Shown: piece after piece, positions 9,220-20,268 of the stretch
Numbering within the stretch: position 1 is the stretch's first letter
How the letters are laid out: every line of letters begins with the position of its first letter
Assembly: GCA_937995825.1 (NCBI GenBank)
Contig: CALKJO010000002.1
Coordinates: 310,001-374,000, forward strand
Source: an uncultured Anaerolineae bacterium
Lineage (GTDB): Bacteria; Chloroflexota; Anaerolineae; Aggregatilineales; Phototrophicaceae
DNA: 64,000 nt
Direction: 5' to 3'
Position numbers and translations under genes: made by a program
The notes under the pieces: model-generated
The model's database searches: none
Told to the model about the DNA's origin: nothing
The model's input: the letters and a program-made list of their open reading frames with translations, nothing else

Positions 9220-10167
9220 CTAGGCATACAGATGTCGCGACGAGAACTTTTGCAGCGCATCGCCAACCGTGTTGACACAGAGGATGGTCATCATCAGCGC
9301 CAGCCCCGGAACGACCGACATCCACCACGCATCCTGGAGATACGTTCTGCTGTCGTTGAGCATGTTGCCCCACGATGGAGTCGGCGGACTGACGCCCAGC
9401 CCGATGAAGCTCAGGCTGCTCTCGACCAGCACCAGCGCGCCGAAACTGAGCGTCCAGACGACGATGTTGACCGAGATGATGGCAGGGAAGATGTGGAGGC
9501 GGATCACGTGCTGTGAAGATGCGCCCAGCGCGATGGAAGCATGGACATATTCAAGCTCGCGCATCTTCAGGGTTTGCGCCCGTGTCACTTGAGCAGGATA
9601 GACCCAGCCCGACAGCGACATCAAGATGATCAGCACCAGCGGGCTGCTGCCGACAACCGCGATCACCGCCAGCGCCAGCACCAAAAACGGGAACGACACC
9701 CAGAATTCCGTCAGCCGCAGCAGCAGCCGGTCGAACACGCCGCCCAGATAGCCGCAGATCAAGCCCAGGCTCGCCCCGATCAGCGTTGCGGCGGTGCTGG
9801 CAACGAAGGCGACACCCAACGACACCTGACCGCCGTAGAGCGTGCGCGTGAGCAGATCGCGCCCCAAATTGTCGGTGCCGAGCGGATAGGCGGTCGAGCC
9901 GCCTTCCAGCCAGAAGGGGGGTTTAAAACGCTCGCGCATGCTGGCGGCGGTTGGACTATGGGGGGTAAGATGCTGCGCGAAGATGATCGCCATGACGAGG
10001 ATCGTCAGCACGATGCCGGCGATCACGCCTTCGCCATAGCGCCTGATCTGCCGCTGCAGCATGCGCCAGCGCCAGCGCGGGAGATTGAGCGGAGGCGGGG
10101 CATGAAGCAGTTCGGACGGCGCAGGCAGGACGACCGGGCTGGTTGGAATTTTAATGCTTGAATTCAT
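9220..10167 (-). CDS. peptide ABC transporter permease, DppC-like
   Basis: PLGTDNLGRDLLTRTLYGGQVSLGVAFVAS and C-terminal LGVSPPTPSWGNMLND. Confidence 0.92.
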   Translation of the reverse strand: MNSSIKIPTSPVVLPAPSELLHAPPPLNLPRWRWRMLQRQIRRYGEGVIAGIVLTILVMAIIFAQHLTPHSPTAASMRERFKPPFWLEGGSTAYPLGTDNLGRDLLTRTLYGGQVSLGVAFVASTAATLIGASLGLICGYLGGVFDRLLLRLTEFWVSFPFLVLALAVIAVVGSSPLVLIILMSLSGWVYPAQVTRAQTLKMRELEYVHASIALGASSQHVIRLHIFPAIISVNIVVWTLSFGALVLVESSLSFIGLGVSPPTPSWGNMLNDSRTYLQDAWWMSVVPGLALMMTILCVNTVGDALQKFSSRHLYA

Positions 10168-10171
10168 TCGT

Positions 10172-11107
10172 TCACGCTCGAATTCTTGGATCGATCATCT
10201 GATACAGCCGGTTGGACAGCATGTTGACCACCAGCACGAAGACCACGATCACGAACATGCTCGCCTGCACGAGCGCGTAATCGCGGTTGAAGATCGCTTT
10301 GACCATCTGATCGCCCATGCCGCTGTACGAAAACAGCGTTTCGACGATGATCGAGCCGCCAACCATGAAGGACAAATCCAGCGTCACAAACGCCACGACC
10401 GGGATGAGCGCATTGCGCAGCGCATGGACGAACAGGACTCGGCGCGGCTTGAGTCCTTTCGAGTGCGCCGTGAGGATGTGGGCTTCGTGGAGTTCATCGA
10501 TCAGCCCGCTGCGCACTAGCCGGATCAGCCGCGCGACATAGAACGACGCCAGCGTGATCGTGGGCAGCGCCATCCGGCGCAGTAGATTGTCTTCCAGATT
10601 CGACACACTGCCGACCCATTTCAACTGCACGGAGAAGATCAAAAGCAGCACCAGCCCCAGCCAGAAGCTCGGCAGCGATTGCAGCACGCCGGCAAACAGA
10701 TTGACGACGACGCCATCGGCGCGGCGGAAGTGGAGCGCCGCGTAAATGCCGCTCGGGACGCCGATCAGCACCGCCAGCGTCAGCGCGCTGACGCTCAGCA
10801 GCAGCGAATTGGGGAAGCGCGCCATGACCAGTTCAAGCGCCGGCTTCTGAAAGCGGTTGGACTCGCCGAAATCGAGCTGGAGCGCCTTGCCGAGGAAGGT
10901 GGCATACTGAATGTGAAGCGGCTGATTCAAGCCCATCTGTTCGCGCACCGTTTCCAGCAGTTCGGGCGTCGCGTTATGACCGACCAGGACGGCTGCCGGG
11001 TCGCCTGTGAGACGCTGCAAGAAGAACAGCAGCGTGAGGATGCTCAAAATGATGACGGCAACCTGCAGCGCGCCGAGAAAGAGTTTTTTGGACAGCAGAA
11101 GCACCAT
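10172..11107 (-). CDS. peptide ABC transporter permease, DppB-like
   Basis: LLFFLQRLTGDPAAVLVG, HALRNALIPVVAFVTLDLSFMVGGSIIVETLFSYSGMG. Confidence 0.92.
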   Translation of the reverse strand: MVLLLSKKLFLGALQVAVIILSILTLLFFLQRLTGDPAAVLVGHNATPELLETVREQMGLNQPLHIQYATFLGKALQLDFGESNRFQKPALELVMARFPNSLLLSVSALTLAVLIGVPSGIYAALHFRRADGVVVNLFAGVLQSLPSFWLGLVLLLIFSVQLKWVGSVSNLEDNLLRRMALPTITLASFYVARLIRLVRSGLIDELHEAHILTAHSKGLKPRRVLFVHALRNALIPVVAFVTLDLSFMVGGSIIVETLFSYSGMGDQMVKAIFNRDYALVQASMFVIVVFVLVVNMLSNRLYQMIDPRIRA

Positions 11108-11244
11108 TTGTAGAAGCCCTCTAAGATAGTTAGGGCATGAAAAAAAGCTTAGAAGATCATGAAATTTTCTCGCTTTAGTAAAGATTATACAGCTGTTCTC
11201 GGCGCGCGCAACAATTTCATGGTATTACAAAGGCGAAATTGGCT

Positions 11245-12360
11245 CTATGCGTTGGGTAACACCCAATCTTTGACCTGCCAGCCGGCATCGACGCGGGCGC
11301 AGGTGGCGTCCCAGGTGCGCACGCCGCTGAGCGCGTCCGCCGCTTCGACATTGCAGCCGCCGACCGCGTTCGCCATGCGCACGGCGTCCTCCAGCCCTAA
11401 GCCATGCCCCAGCGCCGCAATGAAGCCGGCATAGCAGCAGTCGCCCGCGCCAGTTGTCCCGACGACCTGCGCTTCAAACGCGGGCAGCCAGACCTCACCG
11501 CCGCGCCAAGCCTCCCGATCAATCGGCAGGCGCGCTAAGGCGCTGAGCCGTTCCACATCATCGGTAACGCGGACATACAGCCCGCCCTCGCCCAGCTTGA
11601 ACCCCGCCACCGCTGCGCCCATCGCCAGCAGCTCATCCGCCAGCCCGCGCAGATAGGCGCGCGTCAGGTGCGGCAGAGCGGTTCCCTGCCAGCGATCATA
11701 GTCGGCGCGGCGCAGCATAAAGACGATCTCATCGATGCTTGGCAGGAAGATATCGACAAACGGCAGTGTATTGATCAAAATGGCGCGCCAGTCCACTCTG
11801 CCGCTTTCGCCCTCCGCGTCGGGATGCGCCATGTCCAGCGAGGTGACGATCCCCAGCGCCTTGACGCGCTGGTAAATCAGCCGCAAGTCCGCGCCGTCAT
11901 GCGGCAGCAGCCCGGGCAGGATCGGCGGGTAGCCCAGATGGAACAGATGGCAGTCCGCGATCCGCGCCGGATCGACCGAGTCGGCGCAGAACAAGTTGTT
12001 TGTGCCAGGATAATGCAGAAAGACCCGATCCCGCCCCAATGGGGACAGCGCAATCGTATATGAGCTGGAACAGCCCGACATGACGCTGATCGTCTCGGTC
12101 AGGCGCGGATTGATGCGCCCGATGATATCCAGAATCAGCCCACCGAGGCGATCATCCCCCACCTGCGACAGCAGCCGCACCTCCACACCGAGCCGATCCA
12201 GCGCCAGCCCGGTATTGGAGACCGATCCGCCCGTCGCCGTCGTCATCGGGCCGACTTCGTAGAGTCGTCCGGGATGTTCCAGCGCCGTCGGCGGGACGGT
12301 GCGCATATCTGGCAGCAGATCGATGCATAAATGCCCTGCAGCAGCGACTTTGATCGTCAT
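11245..12360 (-). CDS. PfkB-family carbohydrate kinase
   Basis: TTATGGSVSNTGLALDRLG and VVGTTGAGDCCYAGFIAALGHG signature. Confidence 0.88.
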   Translation of the reverse strand: MTIKVAAAGHLCIDLLPDMRTVPPTALEHPGRLYEVGPMTTATGGSVSNTGLALDRLGVEVRLLSQVGDDRLGGLILDIIGRINPRLTETISVMSGCSSSYTIALSPLGRDRVFLHYPGTNNLFCADSVDPARIADCHLFHLGYPPILPGLLPHDGADLRLIYQRVKALGIVTSLDMAHPDAEGESGRVDWRAILINTLPFVDIFLPSIDEIVFMLRRADYDRWQGTALPHLTRAYLRGLADELLAMGAAVAGFKLGEGGLYVRVTDDVERLSALARLPIDREAWRGGEVWLPAFEAQVVGTTGAGDCCYAGFIAALGHGLGLEDAVRMANAVGGCNVEAADALSGVRTWDATCARVDAGWQVKDWVLPNA

Positions 12361-12392
12361 GGTTTCACAAATCCGTTCTCAAAATACTTATC

Positions 12393-12433
12393 AAAAAAAG
12401 CCTGCGAGGGCAGGTCAACTGCCCGTCACAGGC
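12393..12433 (-). terminator. rho-independent terminator (minus strand)
   Basis: GCCTG..GGGCAG-gtcaa-CTGCCC..CAGGC flanked by aaaaaaa, giving a U-tract on the minus-strand transcript. Confidence 0.75.
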
Positions 12434-12439
12434 GCTGAT

Positions 12440-13597
12440 CTAAATGCCTTCCAGATCGACCGCCTGCTTCATCTCATGCGAACGGAGTGCAGCGGTCAGG
12501 ACGCGGTGATGCTGCGTCGTCTCGTCTAGTGTCGCGCAGTAGAACGGCTGGCGCATCCCAGCGCGCCCGTGCGTCAGTTCATCGCAGAACGCCGCCCACA
12601 TTTGCAGCAGCGCGTCCGACAAGCCGAACTCAAAGATGCCGCCGGTGATGGTGGCGTAGGGTGGAGTGTAGCCGAGGCTCTCCTCGCACCAGAGCTGCGC
12701 GCCGCCGCTGCTGTATTCCATCGTCCAGAGCGATTTCGGCTGCCGAGTCGAGAAGCGGACACCGCCACGCGTGCCGTGAATGGTGATGTACCAGGTGTTG
12801 GTCTCGCCAGGGGCGATCCGGTAGGTTTTGAGTGTCATCGGGAAGGCTGCGCCGTCGGCTTCGGCTTCGCAGAACAGCACGGCGTTGTCCCAGGTGTCGC
12901 AGGGGACGGTGTCTCCCTTGCCATCGGGGCGCTCATGCACCAGATCGCTCAGCAGCGCGCGGACATTCCTCGGCATCCAGCCCAGCCGCAGCGGGATGTG
13001 CAGCGCGTGCAGCCCCAGATCGCCCATGCAGCCGTAAACGCCGTTGAAGCGCGCGATCCGCTTCCAGTTGATCGGCTTGTTCGGGTTGAGGTCGCTGCTG
13101 TGGAGCAAGCCCGCCTCTACCTCGACGATCTGCCCCATCCTGCCTTCGCGCGCGAACGCGATGGCGCGCTGTGCGCCTGGAAAGAACGGAAACTCCGATG
13201 AACTGGCGACGAACACATGTGGATGCTCTGCAGCGGCGGCGGCGATCCGGCGGTTGGCATCCAGATCGATGCCGAAGGGCTTTTCACCGAGCAGGTGCTT
13301 GCCGGCGCGGATGATGTCGATGTAAACATCCGCGTGCAGATGATGCGGGATGGCGCAGTAGATGGCGTCGATGCCGGTATCCGCCAGCAGATCGTGATAG
13401 TTCTCCGTGACGACTCGGATCGACGGGAAATTGTCTTGATACCAGCCGAACAGCGCCGGATTGGTGTCGCAGATGCCGACGATCACGGGCTGAAAATCGA
13501 GATCGAGCAGATGCGCCCAGCGCGCGGCGGCGCTGGCGAATTCGCGCCCCATCAGCCCCAAGCCGATGACGCCGAAATGGATCGGTTTCTTCGCCAT
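12440..13597 (-). CDS. Gfo/Idh/MocA-family oxidoreductase
   Basis: HFGVIGLGLMGREFASAA, YCAIPHHLHADVYIDIIRAGKHLLGEKPFGID; start at MAKKPIHFG. Confidence 0.9.
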   Translation of the reverse strand: MAKKPIHFGVIGLGLMGREFASAAARWAHLLDLDFQPVIVGICDTNPALFGWYQDNFPSIRVVTENYHDLLADTGIDAIYCAIPHHLHADVYIDIIRAGKHLLGEKPFGIDLDANRRIAAAAAEHPHVFVASSSEFPFFPGAQRAIAFAREGRMGQIVEVEAGLLHSSDLNPNKPINWKRIARFNGVYGCMGDLGLHALHIPLRLGWMPRNVRALLSDLVHERPDGKGDTVPCDTWDNAVLFCEAEADGAAFPMTLKTYRIAPGETNTWYITIHGTRGGVRFSTRQPKSLWTMEYSSGGAQLWCEESLGYTPPYATITGGIFEFGLSDALLQMWAAFCDELTHGRAGMRQPFYCATLDETTQHHRVLTAALRSHEMKQAVDLEGI

Positions 13598-13601
13598 CGG
13601 A

Positions 13602-14435
13602 TCACGCCTTGAGCATGTCAAGCGCGGCTTCCGGCGTCGCGCCCTCATGGACGATAGCCATCAGCGCCCGCGTCATGCGCGCCGGGCTTTCATGCTGGAT
13701 GACATTGCGCCCGTAGACGATGCCTTTTGCGCCCTGCTGCATCAGCGCCGCCGTGCGCTTCAGGATTTCTTCATCCGACACCCTGCCGCCGCCGCGCACC
13801 AAGATCGGCACATCGCCGGCGATCTCAACGACGCGGTGATAATCCTCGACGTTATCGGTCGGGTCTGCCTTGATCACGTCCGCCCCAAGCTCGACCGCCT
13901 GCCGGACGACGGGCAGGATTTTATCCAGATCGCCATCGACCATGTAGCCGCCGCTCTTCAAATTGTGCTGCATGACCAGCGGCTCGATCATCAGCGGCAT
14001 TCCCATCATCTCGCATTCCGGCTTGAGCAGGGTGATGTTGCGGACACACTGCGCCCAGACATCCGGCTGATTGGGCAGCATGAACAGATTCGCCACCACG
14101 CACGCGGCGTCCAGCCGGAGCGCCTGCTCGACCGGCTCGGCGATCATGTCGCTGTAGAGGCTGGCGGGCAGTTCCTTGCCGTAGACGTTGGCGATGTCGG
14201 TGCGCAGCACCAGCGCGGGCTTGCGCTTGCCGGGGATCGACTGCAAATAGCGGGCATTGCCGATGGAAAGCTGAATCGCGTCCGGGTCAGCCTCCACAAG
14301 GATTTTGACGACCCTGGCGATATTTTCGATGCCATCGAGGAAGGCGCGCTCCCCGAAGAAGCCGTGATCGACCGCGACATCGAAGCATTTGCCGTCGGGC
14401 GCGAACAGACGATTCAGACGATAGCTTGTACTCAT
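13602..14435 (-). CDS. class I aldolase, DhnA/FbaB-type (COG1830-like)
   Basis: KCFDVAVDHGFFGE, ADVIKADPTDNVEDYHRVVE, VPILVRGGGRVSDEEILKRT, GIVYGRNV. Confidence 0.82.
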   Translation of the reverse strand: MSTSYRLNRLFAPDGKCFDVAVDHGFFGERAFLDGIENIARVVKILVEADPDAIQLSIGNARYLQSIPGKRKPALVLRTDIANVYGKELPASLYSDMIAEPVEQALRLDAACVVANLFMLPNQPDVWAQCVRNITLLKPECEMMGMPLMIEPLVMQHNLKSGGYMVDGDLDKILPVVRQAVELGADVIKADPTDNVEDYHRVVEIAGDVPILVRGGGRVSDEEILKRTAALMQQGAKGIVYGRNVIQHESPARMTRALMAIVHEGATPEAALDMLKA

Positions 14436-14584
14436 GATGGTTGGACTCTTTCGTGTATGTTCCCGTTTATGCGCTCAAGTGTATCTTGCACCATAGGCAA
14501 TGTCCACGCGGACACAGCGCCGGTCACAAAAGCAGGGGATGAAACGCTTGCAGATGGCGTTGTTTTCGCTCCAGCTTTCAGCTT

Positions 14585-15406
14585 TCAATCTCGGATCAGC
14601 GTTCGCAGATATGCCGCGCTCTGACGCACCCAGTCCTGTTCCTGCTGCACGGTCTCGCGCATGGTCGCCAGCGGCGGCATCCAGGTTTCGATGATGGCGC
14701 TCAATGACCGACCATAGGGCTTCAGCGTCTCCAACAGCCAGGGGACATTCAGCATCCCCTGTCCGGCGGGCGCGCCGGTGACTTCAAAGCCCATATTGTG
14801 CCGCGCGCGCCGGACGACAAACTCCTTGACGTGCAGATTGATGGTGTATTTTGCCAGCGCCGCGACCACGACCTCCGCCCCTTCGAGCGCGCCGAACGAA
14901 TTGACCGTGTCGAGGCAGATGCCGACCTGCGGATCGTCCACCGCTGCGACGATCTCCGCCAGCGTCCGCGCCTTGCAGCGGTCATGGTTTTCAATCGCTA
15001 GCGCCACGCCCGCCCTGTGCAGATCGGGCAAGACAGCGCGCAGCCGCTCCACCAGCGCCTCCGCTGATGGGCGATCCGATCCTGCGTCCGGCACGATCCG
15101 CAAAATCGGCGAGCGGTAATATCGGGCGATGACGATCCAGCGGCGCAGATGCTCCGGCTGGCTGCCGCGCGTCCCAACTTCGATGGCGATGCCGCGCCGC
15201 TGCGCGGTCTCGCGCAGGCGCGCCTGCTGCTCACTGTCGAGCGCTTCTAACGACAGATTGTCAGCGTACTGCACGCACGTCAAGCCGAGTTCGTCGGCAA
15301 AATCCAGCACATCGAAAACGTCCATCGGCGCCTCCGGCGGCGGAAAAGTCGGCACCCCAATCGACCACGCCACCCCATAGCTCCCCAGTCCGAGTCGGAT
15401 TGTCAT
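14585..15406 (-). CDS. sugar phosphate isomerase/epimerase (xylose isomerase-like TIM barrel)
   Basis: VALAIENHDRCKARTLAEIVAAVDDPQVGICLDTVNSFG; start at MTIRLGLGSYG. Confidence 0.85.
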   Translation of the reverse strand: MTIRLGLGSYGVAWSIGVPTFPPPEAPMDVFDVLDFADELGLTCVQYADNLSLEALDSEQQARLRETAQRRGIAIEVGTRGSQPEHLRRWIVIARYYRSPILRIVPDAGSDRPSAEALVERLRAVLPDLHRAGVALAIENHDRCKARTLAEIVAAVDDPQVGICLDTVNSFGALEGAEVVVAALAKYTINLHVKEFVVRRARHNMGFEVTGAPAGQGMLNVPWLLETLKPYGRSLSAIIETWMPPLATMRETVQQEQDWVRQSAAYLRTLIRD

Positions 15407-15650
15407 CGCGCTCGCTTTCCCTGCTGAACCACACTGAGTCAACTTTAACGCAAATACGCCGGGGCGCGAATAAAAAGACAATCCGCGCTTTTCCGACTCT
15501 TCCCTTACACTGCGCCAATGTCTTTCTTACACCATTTCATCTATGCTTACAGTATCAATGCAATCGCAAAATCGACCGCCGCGCGCGCTGGATTTCCGCG
15601 TTACAATGGAAATCGCGAGCGTTGGCTTGTCAACTGAGGATGAACTGAAC

Positions 15651-18134
15651 ATGATGCGTTATGACCGTTTCACCGAGCGCGCTCAGGACGCCGCCATGCG
15701 CGCCTATGAGATTCTTCAGCGCTATGGTCACAACCAGGTGGACACTGAGCATTTGCTGCTCGCGCTGCTGGAACAAAAGGATGGCGTTGTCCCGCAGATT
15801 CTGGAAAAACTCAACGCCGACGCCGGCGCAATCCGCGCTCGCTTAGACGAAATCCTGCGCGCCAGCCCGAAAGCCGCCATCTACGGCGGCGGGACGGGGC
15901 AGGTGTTCATCACGCCGCGCGTCAAGCGGATTCTCGACATCGCCAACGAAGAAGCCAACCGGCTGCGCGATGAATACATCTCGACCGAGCATATCTTCAT
16001 CGCCATCCTGGCGGAGCGCAACACCGCTGTCGCCAAGATCATGGCGGACAATGGCATCACCCGCGACCGCGCCAACGACGCGGTCAAAGACATTCGCGGC
16101 GGTCAGCGCGTGACCGATCCGCAGGCGGAGTCGCGCTATCGCACGCTGGAAAAATACAGCCGCGATCTGACGCGCATGGCGCTGGAAGGCAAGCTCGATC
16201 CAGTGATCGGGCGCGAAAGCGAGATCATGCGCGTGATCCAGGTGCTTTGCCGCCGCACCAAGAACAACCCCGTCCTGATCGGCGAAGCGGGCGTCGGCAA
16301 GACCGCCATCGTCGAGGGCTTGGCGCAGAAGATCGTCAGCGGCGATGTGCCAGAGATTTTGCAGGGCAAGAAAGTGATCGCGCTGGACTTGAGCGCGATG
16401 CTGGCGGGCAGCCGCTTTCGCGGCGAATTCGAGGAGCGCCTCAAGGCGGCGATAGAGGATGTCCAGCGCGCCGAGGGCGAGATCATCCTCTTCATCGACG
16501 AGCTGCATCAGGTGGTCGGCGCGGGCGCGGCGCAGGGCGCGCTGGACGCCGGCAACATGATGAAGCCGGCGCTGGCGCGCGGCGAGCTTCAGTGCGTCGG
16601 CGCGACGACTCTGGACGAATACCGCCAGTATATCGAGAAGGACTCGGCGCTGGATCGCCGCTTTGCGCCGGTCTATGTCGAGGAGCCGAGCGTCGAAGAC
16701 ACTATCGACATGCTGTTCGGCTTGCGCGACCGCTATGAAGCACACCACAAGGTCACCATTAGTGACGACGCCGTGATCGCAGCGGCGCGCATGGCAGATC
16801 GCTATGTCTCGGAGCGCAAACTGCCGGACAAAGCCATCGACCTGCTCGACGAAGCGGCGTCGCGCCTGCGCGTTGCGCTCTATTCGCTGCCGCCGCGCCT
16901 GAAGGAGATGAAGGACGTGCTGGGGCGGCTGTTAGCGGATGAGGAAGCGGCGGGTCAGGCGCGCGATTACGAGCGCGCCGCCGAATACAAGATGCGCCGG
17001 ATTCAGCTTGAGGAGGAATTCGAGCGCGAGCGTGACGCCTGGCAGCGCGAAAATACGCTCGATGAGGTCGTCAGCGCCGAGGACATCGCCGCCGTTGTCA
17101 CGCAGTGGACAGGCATTCCGGTCACCCAGATCATGGAGACCGAGAGCGAGAAGCTGCTGCGCATGGAGGAAGCGCTGCACCAGCGGATCATCGGGCAGGA
17201 GGGCGCGGTCAGCGCGATTGCCAACGCGATCCGGCGCGCGCGCAGCGGCTTGAAAGACCCACGCCGCCCGATTGGGTCGTTTGTGTTTCTGGGCAGCAGC
17301 GGCGTCGGCAAAACAGAGCTGGCGAAGGCGCTGGCGGAAATCCTGTTCGACGATGAAGAGGCGCTGGTGCGCATCGACATGAGCGAATACCGCGAACAGC
17401 ACACCGTCAGCCGGCTGTTCGGCGCGCCGCCTGGCTATGTCGGCTATGAGGAAGGCGGTCAGCTCACCGAAGCCGTCCGTCGCCGCCCGTATCGGGTGAT
17501 CCTGTTCGATGAGATCGAGAAGGCGCATCCTGACGTGTGGAACGCGCTGCTGCAAATCCTGGAGGATGGACGCCTGACCGATGGGCAGGGGCGCACGGTC
17601 GATTTCAGCAACACCGTCGTGATCATGACCAGCAACCTCGGCACGGAGTTTGCCCGTAAAGGCGGGGCGCTCGGCTTCGTCCAGCCCAACGATGAGCAGG
17701 CGATTGCCGATCATCAGAAGATCGAGCGCGCTATGCGCGAGACCTTCCGACCGGAATTCCTCAACCGAATCGACGAGATCATCATCTTCGAGCCGCTGAC
17801 GCTGCCGCAGGTCGAGCAGATCGTGGACTTGCAGTTGAACGAAGTCGCAGCGCGGATCGCGGAAAGCACCGGCATCAGCCTGCAGTTGAGCGCCAATGCC
17901 CGCCGCTGGCTGGCGGCGCGCGGCTATGATCCGCAGTTCGGAGCGCGCCCGCTGCGCCGCGCCATTCAGCGCTACGTCGAGAACGAGCTGAGCGCGCTGC
18001 TGCTGCGCGGCGGCATCCACAGCGGCGATCTGATCATGATCGACGAGGTCGATGGCAAACTGACCTTTGAACGGCAGGAGCAGGCTCCCGGCTTCATGCC
18101 GATCCAGCAGGAAAACAACACCCTGGTCGAATGA
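15651..18134 (+). CDS. clpC: ATP-dependent Clp protease ATP-binding subunit ClpC
   Basis: [23 protein letters not shown] Clp-N domain, two AAA+ modules ([31 protein letters not shown]), UVR-like segment [22 protein letters not shown]. Confidence 0.93.
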   Translation: MMRYDRFTERAQDAAMRAYEILQRYGHNQVDTEHLLLALLEQKDGVVPQILEKLNADAGAIRARLDEILRASPKAAIYGGGTGQVFITPRVKRILDIANEEANRLRDEYISTEHIFIAILAERNTAVAKIMADNGITRDRANDAVKDIRGGQRVTDPQAESRYRTLEKYSRDLTRMALEGKLDPVIGRESEIMRVIQVLCRRTKNNPVLIGEAGVGKTAIVEGLAQKIVSGDVPEILQGKKVIALDLSAMLAGSRFRGEFEERLKAAIEDVQRAEGEIILFIDELHQVVGAGAAQGALDAGNMMKPALARGELQCVGATTLDEYRQYIEKDSALDRRFAPVYVEEPSVEDTIDMLFGLRDRYEAHHKVTISDDAVIAAARMADRYVSERKLPDKAIDLLDEAASRLRVALYSLPPRLKEMKDVLGRLLADEEAAGQARDYERAAEYKMRRIQLEEEFERERDAWQRENTLDEVVSAEDIAAVVTQWTGIPVTQIMETESEKLLRMEEALHQRIIGQEGAVSAIANAIRRARSGLKDPRRPIGSFVFLGSSGVGKTELAKALAEILFDDEEALVRIDMSEYREQHTVSRLFGAPPGYVGYEEGGQLTEAVRRRPYRVILFDEIEKAHPDVWNALLQILEDGRLTDGQGRTVDFSNTVVIMTSNLGTEFARKGGALGFVQPNDEQAIADHQKIERAMRETFRPEFLNRIDEIIIFEPLTLPQVEQIVDLQLNEVAARIAESTGISLQLSANARRWLAARGYDPQFGARPLRRAIQRYVENELSALLLRGGIHSGDLIMIDEVDGKLTFERQEQAPGFMPIQQENNTLVE

Positions 18135-18143
18135 TCAGGCGCG

Positions 18144-18174
18144 CAAGCCCCCGCTCGACGAGGGCTTGTTTTTA
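18144..18174 (+). terminator. rho-independent terminator downstream of clpC
   Basis: CAAGCCC-ccgctcgacga-GGGCTTG-tttttatt. Confidence 0.85.
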
Positions 18175-20199
18175 TTCCCGCCAGCCGTAGAGTGTATAGC
18201 GCAGTCCGTCCGTCCAGACTTCGACCATGTGCCGTTCCAGCGCGGGGTAAAAACCGTCGATCTGATCGCTGTAGCGGTCGAACAGGTCACGATAATGATC
18301 GTAGCCAGCGCGCCAGACCAGTAGATAATCATCGCCTGCCGCGCGGTAAGACGCGAAAATGGCATCCGGATCGCTGCCATTGACCGCCGGATGCAGCCAG
18401 TGATCGAGCAGCACGTCGGCGGTGCAGGTCAGATGCGCCGGACAGTAAAAGCCGCGCGGCTCCCACATGAAGCGCACCTGCGCGCCTTCGGGCAGCGCTT
18501 CCAGGCTGCGCATGGCGGGAGAATACGCGAGGGTATTGATATAGCTGTAATTGTCCTGCGAGATTAAGCCAAAGAGGTATTGCGGCGCGCTCTCGCGCAG
18601 CCAGATATGCACCGTGTCTAGGGTGTTGAAAACAACGCTGCTGATCATCAGCGCGCGAATGATGAATCCCACGTCCAGCGGCTTTTTCGGCATCGCCATC
18701 AGCCCGGTCAGCCCGACCGCGCCCGCCACTGCAAACAGCGGCAGCGCCATCGCCATCAGGCGCGTCTGCATCCCGACCGATGAGCTGAGCGCGGTCACCG
18801 TCCAGACGCCGATCAGCGGGACGAGCGCGATCATCGTCAGCGCCGCCAGCCGGCGCGCCCGCGCATCCAGCCAGCGCCAGACCAGCGGCAGCAGCAGCCA
18901 GATTGTCAGCAGCCAGGGTCCCGCCGTGAAACCGAATCCGTCGGTGCGATCTACGCCAAAGACGGTCGCGCTGACCGGGACAAACAGCGCCTGCCACGCA
19001 TTTCCGGTCGCCAGCAAGCCGCGATCGGTGAAATTGAACAGCGCGGCGCGCAGCGCGTCCCAGTTCAGCCCGCCAAAGACGAACGGATAGATCGGGTTGC
19101 CATAATGCAGCCAGCCGCGCACCGCCCAGGGTGCGAACGCCAGCGCGGCGGCAGACGCCGTGATCAGCCCGTTGACGATCACGCGGCGCGGCTGGTAAAC
19201 CAGGATGACCAAGCCCGCCGCCAGCGCCAGCGCGCCCGCCGTGTATTTGACGCCGACAGCAAAGCCCACCAGCGCGCCGATCAGCATCAGCCCGCCGCGC
19301 CCGCCCGTCTCGCGCCATGCCAGCAGCGCCGAGAGCGTCCCCGCGCCATATGCCAGCGCCGCCAAGTCGGTGTATGCCCACCCGAACAGCGCCGCCAGGT
19401 TATACGCGCTCATCATCAGCAGCAGCGCCGTCCAGCCCGCCGTTTTGCCTGCATACCGGCGCGCCGCGCCCATCGCTGCCAGCACGCCGCACAAACCGAA
19501 CATAAAATGCACGGGTGCGGCGGCGGTCGCGCGCCCGAAGGCGCTCATGGCGATCCCGAACAGCAGGTTGACGCCCTGCGGAAAGCCGAGATAGAAATTG
19601 TCGTGATAGGGTTCGACTCGCCCCGATTCGAGATAGCGCGCTGGAGCGACGAGCTGATAAGTCAGGCTGTCCCAGTGGATCGGCGGGCTGAGCGCCTCCG
19701 TCAGCGCCATCAGCAGCATGGCGGCGGCGATCACGGCGCTGAAAGCGCTCCACGCCGAGTCCAGGCGCAGATCGCCGACGACTCCGCCCAGATCGCTTAT
19801 CCAGGCGCGGACACCGCGCCGAAACACCACCGCCCCCAGCGCGATCAGCCCCCACAGCGCAGCGCGATTGAACAAGCCGATCATGCCCAGCGCTAGCGCG
19901 CCCAGCCCGACAACTCCGAACCCGATCAGCCCCGCCAGCGCGAGTCGTTCCAGGCGCGAGAGCTGGCGCATGGGCAGCCGCGCCAGCAGTCCGCGCCCGA
20001 TCCCCGCGCTCAGGACGGTCAGCGCCGCCGCTGTCGCCAGATCGAGCATTGCGCCGAGGATGCGCAGCGCCGCCGTCAGGCCGTAATCGATGGAGAGCGG
20101 CTTGTGTAACCAGTAATACGCGCCGAGCAGCGCCAGCGCCCCCAGCAGAATCGCGATCCCGCGCATCAGCACGCCGAGCGCGCCCATCTTTTCTGACAT
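18172..20199 (-). CDS. polytopic membrane protein, GT39/GT-C glycosyltransferase-like
   Basis: Multiple TM helices; loop IHWDSLTYQLVAPARYLESGRVEPYHDNFYLGFPQG typical of GT-C proteins; start at MSEKMGALG. Confidence 0.7.
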   Translation of the reverse strand: MSEKMGALGVLMRGIAILLGALALLGAYYWLHKPLSIDYGLTAALRILGAMLDLATAAALTVLSAGIGRGLLARLPMRQLSRLERLALAGLIGFGVVGLGALALGMIGLFNRAALWGLIALGAVVFRRGVRAWISDLGGVVGDLRLDSAWSAFSAVIAAAMLLMALTEALSPPIHWDSLTYQLVAPARYLESGRVEPYHDNFYLGFPQGVNLLFGIAMSAFGRATAAAPVHFMFGLCGVLAAMGAARRYAGKTAGWTALLLMMSAYNLAALFGWAYTDLAALAYGAGTLSALLAWRETGGRGGLMLIGALVGFAVGVKYTAGALALAAGLVILVYQPRRVIVNGLITASAAALAFAPWAVRGWLHYGNPIYPFVFGGLNWDALRAALFNFTDRGLLATGNAWQALFVPVSATVFGVDRTDGFGFTAGPWLLTIWLLLPLVWRWLDARARRLAALTMIALVPLIGVWTVTALSSSVGMQTRLMAMALPLFAVAGAVGLTGLMAMPKKPLDVGFIIRALMISSVVFNTLDTVHIWLRESAPQYLFGLISQDNYSYINTLAYSPAMRSLEALPEGAQVRFMWEPRGFYCPAHLTCTADVLLDHWLHPAVNGSDPDAIFASYRAAGDDYLLVWRAGYDHYRDLFDRYSDQIDGFYPALERHMVEVWTDGLRYTLYGWRE

Positions 20200-20268
20200 C
20201 TTCACCCTATTCCTATTCGACTCTGCTAAGATTATGACATAAGTTTTCGCGCCGCAGGATGGACGAAC

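Noticed and set aside
9212-9229. GTATGCC-gcta-GGCATAC hairpin at the end of the DppC gene as a terminator
   Set aside because: Only 7 bp, overlaps the stop codon and has no U-tract; too weak to call.
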